The position numbers and the translations under genes were made by a program. A stretch of DNA of 64,000 nt from Orobanche coerulescens (lineage: Eukaryota; Streptophyta; Magnoliopsida; Lamiales; Orobanchaceae): assembly GCA_033398695.1 (NCBI GenBank), contig CM065814.1, positions 78,448,358 through 78,512,357 of the forward strand. The letters run 5' to 3'. Positions 31,541-43,890 of this stretch are shown piece after piece (the first letter of the stretch is position 1; each line of letters opens with the position of its first letter). The notes under the pieces were generated by a model. It did no database searches. It was not told the DNA's origin and worked only from the letters and a program-made list of their open reading frames with translations.

Positions 31541-33189
31541 GGATAGTCAGCCCAGGTTTCGTCATTTCCCACTTCTCATTTCGTTTTTGGGCGTTTTCGG
31601 GCGATTTTGGATGTTTTGGAGAGATCTCTTCGAGCTGCATCCACCTATCAACATCTTCAAGCTTATAATCCGGATTAATCATCATTTCATCCTCTCCATT
31701 ACATCAAATCAAGGTAAACATTTCTTGGATCTAGAATTTCGGATTTTGAATGTTTTCCTTCCGATCTCTTCGTGTAAGCTTGGTTTTAAGTTGGAATATA
31801 TTAGAGATGGATTATCTACCTTGGATAAATGTATTCCTATAGATTTATTGGTGTATATTTCGGATTTCATGAATGTTGGGGTTTGATTCAAGAACACTTT
31901 AGAGTTGACTTTGATATTTTGGGGGTTTTCGATTAGATGTTGTCGTTAACTCGGTTTGTGGATTCCTATGGGATTATCGATATCATTGAAGGTGTTTTGT
32001 CGGATTTTATTAATCACTTTGAGTTTGGTTTCATTATTTTTGGGGTTGGTGTAACCAAAGTGAAGAACGTTTACAAAGTATTCGTTAGAATGCCCCAATG
32101 AGTATGATTATTGTTGTATCGACGTTTGACTTGGTTATTATCATGCTTGATGCGTATATTGAGCGTTTGTTGGTATTTGTATTATTCAAGGTTGTTTGAG
32201 CGACCGATATCTCCATTAAGGACGTTTGTTCAAGAGAGGATATTTCATCACCGGTATTGTGTAAGTTAATTCTTACTCGGTTAAAAGGATACTCATTCCT
32301 TTCGTTGTTGTTCATTCATAATCCTAATTCATTCATAACGTATTAATCCTATTGAGACTTGTAATTTCAAATAATCATTTCATCACGAGGAACGACGGTT
32401 CCAATCATTTCAATGAGCTATCATTCATTTCATTATTATTTCATCTCGGTGAGTCACTCTAGACCCTTGTCGGATTGTTATTCATTAATACTCCTCATGG
32501 TCATTTTGTTCATGTGACTTTCTGGGTTCATATTGCGTGTCCGGGTGGGGATGTATGGAATTTTAAGTCGGGCACACGATAGTCATGTGATCGGGTTCAC
32601 CGACACAATGGACTATGCACACGGTAATGTACCGCCGTGAGACTAATTAGGTACAAGGGCGGGTGTGTCTGAACACTCGTCTTGTGCACGTGCACATTCC
32701 ATTACGGGCGTTCTATGATGCCCCTCTTCAGCTTAATTTCATAACTAAGAGATATATCATGATTGTGCTTGTTCAGCTCTTCAGGATTATTGTTCTGTGT
32801 AACTGACCCCATTGGGGGATGTTGTTTTCAGGTCATGGCAAGGCTAAAGCACGGTAAGAGAACGTTGACGGAGAGGAGTCCCAGTGATACTAGTAGGGGG
32901 CCCCAGTCCTTTTCAGTCATTCATGTTCCTTCATTTTTATTCCGCTGCAGATTTCTATTTGGATATTCATTTTCATTTAGTGTTGTATATTTTATCTTCA
33001 TATAAAATATACATGTATTCCATATTTTTCCTGGATGTATTATACTTGAAACTCCTCATCGGAGTAATTAATGATATAATGTGGTTCAGTACTACAATTA
33101 TATTATTTAAGTCATTAATTTTCATTCGCCTGGTGAGTCCCAGTTGGGGTCCATGGCACTGTAATATCCGCGTGATTTAGGGTGTTACA

Positions 33190-33570
33190 CCAACAGTACA
33201 GCGCGCCTATATACTGGATACAGGAGCCTCGTTATCCATCGCGAAAGCAGGTCACCGCACAATATCAACAACAGCTTTGGGAATCCAACTGGAGACCCAG
33301 GAGGCAAGCTGTAAGGCCGAAGAAAATGGGTCCACCTCCAAGACGGCAATCGCACTAGATTAATAATAACAACCCTGAATTTTACATGCATAATAATTAT
33401 CGAGGTTACAGCGACTACGTGCCTACCCTACGTAGACATCGCAAGAACGGACCTAAGTAACCTACAACAAGCCAATTGCTATCAGGCAAATCTGGGTACC
33501 TAAAGGCACCAACATCCATGGACCCAACATACAAACGGGACCTAAATCTACTTAATTTCTTTGTTTACAG
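33190..33570 (+). pseudogene. gag: gag C-terminus and linker of Sirevirus E
   Basis: Continues E's gag after D with Gln/Pro/Arg-rich text (QQYSAPI, PKKMGPPPRRQ, NNNNPEFYMHNNYRGY). It corresponds to the Gln/His/Arg-rich end of gag in element F (62740-62960). Stops are at about 33360 and 33457. It leads into the protease at 33571. Confidence 0.65.
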
Positions 33571-33995
33571 GACATCAAAGAGAAGGACATCTGGTACTTC
33601 GACATCGGATGTTCTCGGCACATGACAGGAGATAGAAGCAAGCTGTCAGATTATGTAGAAGGTCGTGGTCCAAAAGTGCACTTCAGTGATAAATCAAGAG
33701 GAAGAACAAGAGGGACGGGAACCATGCTTGTAGGAAAATTCAAAGTCACCAATGTTGTTCATGTTGAAGGCTTACAATATAATCTACTTAGTATTGGCCA
33801 GTTCTGTGACAAACAGTTCTCGGTGAAATTTTATATAGATCACTATAGAGTCAAGAACATTCTGACCAAAGAAGTTGTTCTAACAGGAAGCAGATCAGGT
33901 AATATGTATATTGTTGGCTGGATGCCTACGAGCTCCACAATTCCTTGTTTTGTTGCCAAAGGCACTGCAGATCTAAGCTGGCTATGGCACAAAGA
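33571..33995 (+). pseudogene. pol: protease and integrase zinc region of Sirevirus E
   Basis: DIKEKDIWYFDIGCSRHMTGD is the copia protease site, but Ile stands where the active-site Ser of D-S-G should be. The conserved VHVEGLQYNLLSIGQFCDK, then VVLTGSRSGNMYIVGWMP and the start of the pre-integrase block LSWLWHKE, follow. The frame shifts near 33995. Protease would process the polyprotein; this copy is unlikely to. Confidence 0.85.
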
Positions 33996-34790
33996 GGATG
34001 TCACACATCAACTTCAAGATGATCAACAAGCTCGATAGACAGGGAATGGTTAGAGGTTTGCCCAATGTGTCATTTCAAAAAGACAGCATTTGCGGACCCT
34101 GTCATAAAGGCAAACAAATCAAGACCATCCTGAAAAGCAAATCTACCTATCCACTCACAGAGTTCTGGAAATGCTACATATGGATATCTACGGTCCTGTA
34201 GACCCGGTAAGTTTGGGAGGTAAGAAATACTATATCGTTATTGTTGATGACTATTCAAGGTACGTTTGGACAATCTTCCTGAGCAATAAGAAGGAAACCA
34301 CATCAAAGCTGCCCAGCACCTGAGAAAGCTTCAAAATGAGAAATGGTTGAGTATCGTGTCCATTCGTTCTGATAGAGGTACTGAGTTCACTAACCGCTTC
34401 ATAGAGCAATACTGTTCGGACAATGGGATACAGCATGAATACTCAGCTGCCCGCACACCTCAACAAAATGGTGTTGCCGAGCGAAAGAACAGAATGCTCC
34501 AGGAAGCAACAAGGACCATGATTGCCGCAGCGTTTCTGGGGTGAAGCAACTAATACAACATGTTATACACAAAATCGCTGTATCATCAACAAACATCACA
34601 ACAAAACCGCATATGAGGTATGGAACAACAAATCTCCATTAGTTTCATACTTTCACATATTCGGATGCAGGTGTTATGTTTTGAACAACGGGAAGGAATA
34701 ACTTAGATCATTCGATGAGAAGTAGGGTGAAGGGATAATTGTAGGATATTCCTCTGTCAGCAAAGCTTTCAGGATCTTTAACAAAGGAAA
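33996..34790 (+). pseudogene. pol: integrase of Sirevirus E
   Basis: After the frame shift the text reads MSHINFKMINKLDRQGMVRGL with the Cys pair of the zinc module (ICGPCHKGKQ). The core shows LHMDIYGPVDP, YYIVIVDDYSRYVW, IRSDRGTEFTNRFIEQYC and ARTPQQNGVAERKNRMLQEA, so the catalytic Asp, Asp and Glu are still encoded. Frame changes near 34190, 34320 and 34540 and later stops break it. It would insert copia cDNA. Confidence 0.85.
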
Positions 34791-36120
34791 GTTGACAGTC
34801 GAGGAATTAGTACATGTAGTGTTCGAAAAACCTCACCATGACCCTACAGGAGTAGAAGATCTTACTCAAAATATCCAACAACTCTCCATTAATGACCCTC
34901 CAACTCCAACCGAACCTGTCGTTGACTTAGAAATCAACCCCGCAACTGTAAGAACAAAGTTAGTTGAAGATGATGTTGTACAAGCTGAAGCTGAAACTAC
35001 AACAACTCAAGTTACAGGACAGGATGCTGAACTAGAACCCTGCAGAAGATGGTTGAGAGATCACCCACAGGAGTTTATCATAGGAAACATTGATGCTGGA
35101 GTATCTACCCATAGGAGAATATAGAGTACACAAGGAAATATACTGTGCGCGCGAGAAGAACCCGAATATAAGAAATCTCCATTTCCTGTATGTAAATCTC
35201 AAGCTGAACGTAGAAGACTTAATATGTGCACTATTGCTGTATTCTTAGCTCAATCCGAACCTGTTTCTACCAAAGAAGCTCTTGACAATTCTTACTGGAT
35301 TACATCTATGGAAGAAGAGATTAATGGCTTCGAAAGAAACAATGTATGGTATCTAGTACCCAGACCTGAGCATCAAGGCGTAATTGGAACTAAATGGGTA
35401 TTTAGAAACAAGAAGGATGAGAACTGACTTGTCATCAGGAACAAATCCCGTCTAGTCGCACAAGGCTACAGATAGGAAGAAGGCATAGACTACAATGAAA
35501 CATTTGCCCCTATATCCAAACTAGAATCCATCAGGATATTTCTAGCCTTTGCCGCCCATAAGAGCTTTACTGTATATCAAATGGATGTCAAGAGCGCATT
35601 CCTGAATGGAGACCTCGCCGAATAAGTCTCTGTTGAACAACACTATGGTTTGTCAACACAGAAGGCGGAGACCTTGTATACAGGCTACGGAAAGCAGTGT
35701 ATGGAATCAAGCAAGAACCTAGGGCGTGGTATGAGACCATGTCCATGTACTTTACTAATAATGGATTCGAGAAAGGTGTTGTGGACAAGACCTTGTTTAA
35801 GATACAGGAAGGTGATGACCTCCTGATGGTTCAAATATATGTAGATGATATTATATTCGGTTCCACTAACCTTGCTTTATGTCAAAAGTTCTCTTATCTC
35901 ATGTAAAGTAAATTTGAAATGAGTATGATGGGGGAACATAGTTATTTCCTAGGATTGCAGGTAAAGCAGTTACCTACAGTAATATTTATCAACCAGGAGA
36001 AGTACAACAAGGACCTACTCAACAAGTTTGGAATGAATAACTCCAAATCTTCATCAAACCCCATGAGCAGTTCCGTGCAAATTAGTACTGATGAAGCTGG
36101 AAAGCCAGTTGATCAATAAC
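34791..36120 (+). pseudogene. pol: reverse transcriptase of Sirevirus E
   Basis: An acidic linker (34792-35124) precedes the copia RT. RT blocks: [83 protein letters not shown], then the catalytic IYVDDIIFGS with both aspartates kept, and MSMMGEHSYFLGLQVKQL. Stops near 35125, 35425, 35474, 35623, 35904 and 36117 mostly fall at Gln, Glu or Gly codons compared with the parallel element F. Confidence 0.88.
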
Positions 36121-36788
36121 TCTATAGGAAGCTAATAGGCTCACTCCTGTACCTAAAAGCTAGCAGACCCGATATCTAGTTTTTTGTAGGAGTGTGTGCT
36201 CGGTATCAAGTAGCACCTAAGGAATCACACTTCACAACAGCTAAACGAATCCTTAAGTATGTTAAAGGAATAGTCGATGCAGGACTATGGTATCCTAAAG
36301 AAGGTGGATTTGATTTAGTTGGCTACAGCGACTCGGATCTCAGAGGTTGCAAGCTAGATAGGAAGAGTACAAGCAGTACTTGTCACTTTCTTGGACCTAG
36401 ACTTCTGTCCTGGCTCAGCAAGAAACAATTGGCAAACTCGCTTTCCACATCTGAATCAGAATATTATGCTGCTGGTAGTTTTTGTATACAGATCCTTTGG
36501 ATGCAACAATAGCTGTCAGACTATGGAATCATTGCCAAAGAAATACCAATTATTTGCGATAGCACGAGTGAAATTGCAATAACGCACAATCATGTTTGGT
36601 ACTCGCGTACTAAGAATATTCATATGAAGCATCACTTCATTCGGAATCATGTCGAGAACAAGGATGTTTGGCTCGAGAAAGTTCATACTGATAATCAGTT
36701 AGCCGACATCTTTACCAAGCCTCTCAGCACAGTCAGATTCTATATGCTTCGACAAGAACTGGGAATGCTACAGCCCGACTCCCTGTAA
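36121..36788 (+). pseudogene. pol: RNase H of Sirevirus E
   Basis: LYRKLIGSLLYL leads into the domain. LVGYSDSDLRGCKLDRKSTS gives the first catalytic Asp, STSESEYYAAGS the Glu, and ICDSTSEIAIT the next Asp. It ends with NHVENKDVWLEKVHTDNQLADIFTKPL, typical of copia pol. Stops near 36177 and 36510 replace Gln. Confidence 0.87.
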
Positions 36789-36804
36789 GTTTTTATGCTT
36801 TTAC

Positions 36805-37035
36805 TCACCAATTGAGGGGGGATGCTGTAAGACCCAATAATATAGTATCCACCGTTAATTAATTGTACACTCAGATAGTCAGACAGCACTGTAGGACTAA
36901 GAAGACATGACATCTCCCTACAGCTGACATGTGCATTAATTAAGGGGGAATATAGTATGACCCATGAATACAGTATTAATCCAATAATTGCTGTAAGAAT
37001 TGAATCCCGTATGTACTTTTTAAGGGGGAATGCTG
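36805..37035 (+). promoter_or_regulatory. repeated polypurine tracts after pol of Sirevirus E
   Basis: Three spaced units: caattgaggggggatgctg (about 36811), attaagggggaatatag (about 36937) and tttaagggggaatgctg (about 37019). The first two are each followed by a gaccca text. Sireviruses are known for multiple PPT copies between pol and the env-like gene. Element F has two matching units at 58704-58716 and 58846-58858. Confidence 0.8.
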
Positions 37036-37536
37036 TATTTTCGTAGATACGATACATACTATGGGACATTAATTAATATTATACTAATATTATATTAATA
37101 TTCATTTTAAAAAAGTTTTAAGTCCACGTGCCTGTTTTAAATTCCAACCGTCTTTGCATTTAATGCTTTACACGACATCTGGACTGTATTATCTCAAACG
37201 CCATGATTTTTTAATTGATTAACTATTTCAGACCGCCATTTCGGGAAATAAGGGAAGTCTAAATGTCAGAAGTGGGACCGGTTATCATTTCAAAATTGGA
37301 TGGATAAGATGTACTAGTTACGGTCGATTCATCCTGTTCGTTCATTTAAAAGACAGTTCCCATCCCTTAAATTTGACCGCTCACTATTTGTAAACCCTAA
37401 TCTTCCCTGCCTACTATAAAAACATTGTATCCTGCTACCATGGACTCTTTCCGCTTTCTGCAATTAAAAGAGTTTTCGAGCATACAACCTACATAATTTT
37501 CTGCAAATCACTGCATATTTTGTTACTTCATTATTT
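37036..37536 (+). other. non-coding spacer between PPT repeats and env-like region, Sirevirus E
   Basis: AT-rich. It contains ctactataaaaacattg near 37412, which could be a TATA box for a separate transcript of the downstream ORF. No gene seen. Confidence 0.4.
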
Positions 37537-40500
37537 TTGCAAACAATGGCATCTTCTGAGACTTCCTCTCATACAATGAAGAAAAGGGACAACATCATTG
37601 ATGGACGTCTTTTCGTTCGATTTGTTGTCATGGAAAGGATCCAAGCTGAGTTCGAGGACCTTGACGGCATGGAACGTGTCAACTCCAGGATCAAACAACA
37701 AGGCATCTACCGCCTTGGCAACCAACACGCTAAAGCTTATGATGAAAGTATTGTGGAGGAGTTCTACCTTGACGCCTCTATCAAGTTTCTTTCTATGAAA
37801 AAAGGAAGAGACTTTTTTGATATTTCTGCTACTGTCCGCGGAGTTCATATCTGCGTTGACCAAGAGCTGCTGCGGAATATTTACAGGCTATCGTCCGATG
37901 GCCTGAAAATGGAAGAGCTAGAGACCTTCAGGTCGGAAGAATTGCTAATCGCCTATTGGGGATTATTTACAGGTGATGGTTCGGACAAGAATGTCTATCC
38001 ATCTTGTCACAAAAGAAGATTTTGCTTGCCCTTCATGTACTTGCATGATTTTTGTTGCCGTGTCATTGAGAACAAAACTGGTGCATTCGAGATGTGCACT
38101 AATCTGCGCTTTAGAATGATGGTCGCCATCATGTGAGGCGAACGTGTCAATTGGTGCCAGATTGTTCTCAAGCGCCTACAAGAAGAGGCTGCCAAGCCCA
38201 ACACCCCGAAGAAATCATTTGGGCTTATCCTCAACCATATTCTCACTCGCTGTGGCATACAACAATCTCGTGACACCAAGAAAATCAGCCCAGGAAATTC
38301 ATCGGTGGGAGCAAGCCAACAATCTTTAACAAAGACGGATTGATCGCTATCAGACCCCATGTCACCACCATGCCCATATCCGACAATCCAAGGGATGTCA
38401 CTGACAGGGCTGCTAGCCTGGACAAGAAAAGGAAAAGAAGTGCTTCTCATAGCAAATCTCCTCTTGCTGTTGAGAAACCGAAGAAGAAACATAAGAAGGC
38501 TTCCAAAGCCAAAGCTACGGTGCAACCCGCTGTACAACACCCACAGGGCGCAACCCCTGCGGGAGAAATAGCTACTACTATTCATACAGTAGATCCCGAG
38601 CCCTTGGCGGCAACGATGGATAAACAGCTATTTGCCAACTTAGAAGGCTCTGGCTAGTGGACTGCCCCTTCGGAGCCCAAAGACACATATCCTATAAGGG
38701 ATTCCACACCCTTAAAGGATCCCTCTCCCATCAGGGTACCAACACCTGTTCGGGATCCATCTCCAAAACAAGCTCCCACACCTGTTGCGGATTCTATTCT
38801 TACAGTAGACCCACGTACTGTACGGAGCCCCTCCCCTTCTGCTATCATTAAGGAAACCCTATTTTAAGTGCAAATCGAGAAAGCATTTGAAAGGTTTGTC
38901 CAATGGAAGTCATACAGGGTCGCACCTTATGACATTCTGTATAATTGGGAGGAATTGAGATAAGAATAAAAGTTTGTTATGGAGGTGACCGGTTCCCAAA
39001 AAATCGAAGTCCTTATTCAATGGGACAACAACTTTTGCCAAGAACTGATCAAGAGCTACTTTCTGGTAAAAGAGCAATCCCGATTGAAAGGAAAATCCAA
39101 GTCCAAAGATACTGTTCCCAACAGTCACAAATCCGACCACGACTCATACGACGAAGACGACGACGCCTTTCAGGCAAGTCTGAGAATGAGCCGTGAAGAA
39201 GCTAGAGAACATGAACTCCCTCGGATGCAGAATCAACAGGGTCAGGGGACCTCAAACCAACAGCAGTCCCCTTCCCACCAACAGGAAGCTGCCCAAGACC
39301 AGGAGGAATCAGTCCCTCCTGCCCCTAAAGAATCGAAAGTTTCTGAACAGGCACCCGAGCCTGTCGCCGAATAAGAAGAAGAAGCCTGCGCCATCCTGCA
39401 CAAGGAATCAGTCCCTCTACCGGAGCAGGCATCTACTGAGAGACGGGAGGAATCAATCCCTCCTGTACCCATGTCTTCAGAAGTTCAACCGAAATATCCC
39501 CCCTATCGCCGAGACTAAATAGGTCGAACAACCAACAGCCATGCCCGCAACTGATGCCCCTGCATCACCTCCAACAGTGTAATCCGTTGATGGTTTCCTA
39601 CCTAAGGACAAACCACACTAGCCGCGCAATCATGTGGCTATGCGACAGCTAAATGGAGCTTAAGAAAATCCTGTGCACCCCAACTCTATGCGCACCGAAG
39701 AGAAGATAGAGCAATTACACGCCCTTGGTCGCCAAACAGTGTTTCTACAGGATGCTATCGGCGCCCTGTATAACGTTGGCAAACAACTTGATTGGCTTCA
39801 TGGGACTGCTATTTACGAGATGACCAGCCTGAAGCGTGAAATTACTAAGGTTGGATAGGCTTTATGAATTCTACCGAGTTCATTGAAGCAAGCTCTATCT
39901 CAATTACAAAAATGTCAGGATGAAATTCTTAGAGATGATCAGGCAAAGCTCTGTATCTCAGAAGCAAAGACTTTAGCCGCCCTTCAAGTGACCGACTCCA
40001 GACTGACAGGCCATGCTGCTAAGATTTACGACATGTCAGTGGTACTCAGTTCCTTGGTTTCCAAGATCTCAAATCTAGAGACCAAACAGGACAACACGAT
40101 GAAGCTCCTGGAGAGCATTGATGCTAAGGTCTCCTCACTTGATGAAGCCAAAAAGGGGGAAGAGTCGAGTGAAGCTGCAAGGCACTGGAGATTGGAGAAA
40201 GAGAGAATTTGACGCTATACTGGAAGAAAGCATCACCGCCGCAATAGGCCACCTGGCCTCACCGACACATGGATACAGGGTAACTGGTTCTCGTCCTGAG
40301 TTCCATAATCCCAAGTTTCCGTGGAAAAATAATGTGAAAAGACCGGATGAAATCAAATTGCCTACTAACCATCAGCCAACTCCCGAAGAAGTGATGAACT
40401 GGAGGAAGAACGAGCTGTTGAGATACTTTGTATGTCTCATCAGGGACTCCGCCATGTTTGACAATTTCAAAACCCTTACGGAAGCCGCAGAAGAATTTGC

Positions 40501-40624
40501 AAGGATGCTCGAGCAAGGCCTGCTCCCTTTGCAACTACAAATGAAGTCTAAGCACGAAAAAGGCGAAAGGGTCACCCACCCCAAAGACTGGATTCTTGCC
40601 TTCGATCAATCATCCGAAGGATGA
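37537..40624 (+). pseudogene. env-like region of Sirevirus E, three or more broken frames
   Basis: First part (37546-38133): about 195 residues, from MASSETSSHTMKKRDNIIDG to FRMMVAIM, with IVEEFYLDASIKFL and ISATVRGVHICVDQELLRN. It resembles the plant-transposon proteins often found in env-like position, though I cannot name the family firmly. Middle part (38340-39860): Lys, Pro, Gln and acidic-rich, low complexity, with frame changes. Last part (39883-40624): coiled-coil-like (SQLQKCQDEILRDDQAKL), then RVTGSRPEFHNPKFPWKNNVK, a block closely matched in element F (55005-55484). Conservation across E and F shows this was one long gene of about 3 kb. No clear membrane segment or signal peptide is visible, so true envelope function is doubtful. 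Confidence 0.7.
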
Positions 40625-41172
40625 GCGATTTAACAAAATCGAGGCAAAGACTCCTTATCGAATTGGTGTAAAGGAACGGATAATGATCCTGACCAAAGGC
40701 CTTGGAGGCATGAACAATAAAGGAAATAGCTTGTATGCCTAGTTGTACTTTTTTTGTAATTTTCAATTCAAATCATGTAATCTTCAATGTTATCAATAAA
40801 ACTCATTGATCTTGAAAGATTACAACTCGTAATCTACTACTGTGTTACTGTTTGATTACGAAATCAATTTATTTGCTGCAAACAAACAAGTAAAACTTGT
40901 TAAGTATCAAAGCTGTAAGAAATTGTTTATGAACAGTTCATCGGTTAAGTTGTATTCAACACTAGACTACACTGTAAGATTGTTCCTCCACACCAATCAG
41001 AAGATTAAGTTATAATACACTTCCTTGTTAGCTGCTATCATTTTAGAACTTGCCTGCGAGCAGTTCACATTTATATAAGTGCTGAAGACCAGAACATTCG
41101 ACAGAAGATCAAGAAGAAGCCTCTCAAATCGAAGATGTTTAAAAGGTTTTGGCATCGAGGTTTTGGCATTAT
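40625..41172 (+). other. non-coding stretch before the 3' LTR of Sirevirus E
   Basis: AT-rich, with an aataaaa motif near 40797 after the env-like stop codon. No gene seen. The text just before the PPT (cgaagatg, ggcattataaaaatag) matches the same place in element F on the minus strand. Confidence 0.5.
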
Positions 41173-41185
41173 AAAAATAGGGGGA
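41173..41185 (+). promoter_or_regulatory. polypurine tract before the 3' LTR of Sirevirus E
   Basis: aaaaataggggga, followed after three bases by the LTR start tgttgggata. Confidence 0.85.
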
Positions 41186-41188
41186 AAT

Positions 41189-41485
41189 TGTTGGGATAAA
41201 CAATCATGTACTTTGTCTTGATAAGTGCCAACATACATCAAGATGACAAATGCCGAACATACATCAAAAGGATAAATTACCCAACATACTACAAGAAGTT
41301 CATGAGTCGATGACACCAAGTATGGAAGCTGTCCGGAAACATTCATACAACACCTTCCATACAGCAGCACTAAGAGATAGCCAACAGCGTTGGAACCTAC
41401 AGCTACAACATTATAAATACAACATGTTGGATACAGCAAACATGCTGTAAAGTAGACTGATTGGTGAGTAAAAAACCTATCCCTG
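41189..41485 (+). repeat. 3' LTR of Sirevirus E, first 300 bp
   Basis: Starts tgttgggataaacaatc. It contains attataaatac (41410-41420), a likely TATA box with a counterpart in F's LTR (attataaaat on the minus strand, 54061-54070). Cut at 41485 by LTR G. Confidence 0.75.
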
Positions 41486-43890
41486 TAACGTCGAACATCT
41501 CAACAACGCCTTTAAGGCTAAAATGACTCAGTAGACTGATTTGGTCTTTCAATAAATACATACAACTCAATACATGCCCACACAGGGGGTCGAAATACAA
41601 AATGCTTCCGGACAACGGGGAAAATATACTGCAGCGGAAATAAAAATACAACTGAACCAATATAACAAAGTATGGTTCCTTATATGATTAGTATCGATCA
41701 TCTTTCATCATACTTCGTGCCGACCCAGTGTTATGCTCCCAAAACATGAATGCAAAAACAGACATCTACCCCCCGAATACTCGGGGGTTAGCAAAACTCC
41801 ATTGTTTTGCTAGTACAAGAACAAAGTGCAAAATACGAGTCATATAATTCACATTCTACGCATAACAATAACCAGGAATCCTCAAAGATCCAAACGTAAC
41901 GAAAATTACTTCCCGAGGCAAGAGTTTGGGTAAAACATTCCAAAACTGAAAGATTACAAATCAAGGGAAACAATTTATAAAACGGTTTAAAATGCCATCG
42001 AGAGTTTTAATAGAAAACGATTTAGGATTACCGAATCCTTCTCTTTCAGAAATCAACAGGGATCACAGCCCAAAGATTTTGTTTTCACAAATGAAACCAA
42101 CAACAATACACAAGGTTAAAACCCACATCACGCGTCCTCGACGGACATAAAATACACACGCACCCGTGAAATTTCACTCGTGAATCCAGGGCGAAACGAT
42201 TGGACTCCCTCCGTGGCCCCATCGAACCCTCCCGAGGTGAGCAAACACATTCACAAAACATACACACGCACTCGTGAAGTTTTTACTCGTGAATACAGGG
42301 CGAAACCATTGGACTCCCTCCGTGGCCCCGTCGAACCCTCCCGAGGTGAGCAAATACATTAACAAAATATACCCACGCACTCGTGAAGTTCTACTCGTGA
42401 ATCCAAGATGAAACCATTGGACTCCCTCCGTGGCCCCGTCGAACCCTCTCGAGGTGAGCAAATACATTCACAAAACATACATACGCACTCGTGAAGTTTT
42501 ACTCGTGAATCCAGGACGAAACCATTGGACTCCCTCTGTGGCCCCGTCGAACCCTCCTGAGGTGAGTAAACACATTCACAAAACATACACACGCACTCAT
42601 GAAGTTTCACTCGTGAATCCAGAGTGAAGTCATAGATTCCCCCGAGGACCCGTCGGTCCCTCCCGAGGTGAGCAAACACATTCACAAAACATACACGCAT
42701 AGGCATCGCCTAGGACTGGGACGCCACCACAAATATCACCCGAGGCCTCGAAGGACCCTCCCGAGCTGGCTAGTAAAACAATCATGCACAAATAACATAT
42801 CACACCAAGGATATCCAAACAATTCACCCAGAGGCATCAAACGCTTAGCAAAACACCACGTCAAACCAAAACGCACCGGAAAGAGATAATATATGTACAC
42901 ACGCATTATCAAGCACAACATCATCACCAAACATATCCAAAGGATTCACGTAGTCACTTACAACCCACACAATTTACAACACACACGGGTTTTGAAAGTG
43001 AGCCTTTAACGAGGCTAGCCGAATCTTTTAAAAACCCATTCAAACAAACAAACAAACATACCAAGACGATCACCAATCGTCATATCCATGAAATAAGAAA
43101 TGTATGGACAAGGTACTTGCCTTGAATAACCACAACGCGGAGAATCGACCGAAGTAGGTTGGCACGAACCGACTCCGAACTCGCCGACTCCACCAAACGA
43201 CAACCCGCAACAATAAACTACGAACGACAACAATAACAATGAAAGTGAATTCCAAAGTACGACCCAAAGCCGCTGAATTCAAGGAACAAACGACGAAAGT
43301 TCAAGGGTTTCCCCCGAAACGGCCAAGAACACGAATCGACCCGACAAAACATGAAAATGGACTTCCCAACCGAAATATGGATATTAAATCCATAGGATAT
43401 GTTTAAAAACATCATTTTACAACAATCGGTTCATCAAAAACGGATGGAAAACGAAATCAAGAACAAATCCCCCCAAAACGTCAACTCGAAGGAAATCAAG
43501 AAATATAACTTGATTCGACAAAGAACAATGGATTAAATGATGTTAAACACAAGAATACTACTAAGATTAATCATACCCATCATGGATTAATCAATAATAC
43601 GGAACGAATCGGACAAAAACGCAAAAACCCCAAAATTTCTCAAAATAAGGTTCTAGGAAATCTCACCTTGATTCGCTGGATCAAAGGATGATCAATCAAT
43701 GATATGAACTCAAGAACTTCGTGGATTTGTTGTTCAACAACATGGCTTCAAGATCCCCAAGGCTCCAGCCGCGGAAGAGAAAGAGAGAAATGGGAAAAAT
43801 GACCGAAACTGGACTGCTCTGTCACATTTATACTGGTGCAGCCTAGCGTGCGCTAGGCTGCCGAGCTAGCGTACGCTATCGGCCCGGGCC
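41486..43890 (-). repeat. Tekay-like LTR G, minus strand, its 5' part lost at a head-to-head junction
   Basis: Read on the minus strand it follows the element B LTR closely: the leader after TATA (ttcatatcattgattgatc and tttgatccagcgaatcaag), the 105-bp minisatellite, the ccccgagtattcggggg hairpin, and an end near gttacag. In place of B's GCCGCGGC array it has TAGCGYRCGCTA-type palindromes directly upstream of its TATA box (tataaat, 43826-43832 on the minus strand). The first several hundred bases of U3 are missing. No second LTR or internal region is attached. Confidence 0.8.
42165..42700 (-). repeat. 105-bp minisatellite in LTR G
   Basis: About five units containing ttcacaaaacata and gtgaagttttactcgtgaatc on the plus strand. 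This is the same unit as in element B (13370-13690), but with more copies. Confidence 0.85.

Larger units (their letters stand above)
29930..33189 (+). mobile_element. Tekay-like element D, large internal deletions, no 5' LTR
   Basis: A short RT fragment is joined to the C-terminal part of integrase, then come a polypurine tract and one LTR of about 2.45 kb ending gggtgttaca. Everything from the 5' LTR to the RT start, and from mid-RT to late integrase, is missing. The copia gag on both sides shows that D went into E. No target duplication can be checked because the left end is lost. Confidence 0.8.
30740..33189 (+). repeat. LTR of element D
   Basis: Begins ggtaatacccgg, where the first base of the expected tgtaat is changed, and ends gggtgttaca. 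It holds an 18-unit array of TAGCGYRCGCTA palindromes (30956-31522) and a TATA box tataaata (31533-31540) followed by gga. Frames seen within it are chance. Confidence 0.85.
28564..41485 (+). mobile_element. Sirevirus-type Ty1-copia element E, 5' end missing, interrupted by element D
   Basis: Gag, then protease, integrase, RT and RNase H in copia order, then several spaced polypurine tracts, a long env-like region, a further PPT and the start of a 3' LTR. Multiple PPTs and a downstream env-like gene are known Sirevirus features. The 5' LTR and first part of gag are cut off by the Tat-type element; the 3' LTR is cut by the minus-strand LTR G. Numerous stops show that it is old. Confidence 0.85.
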
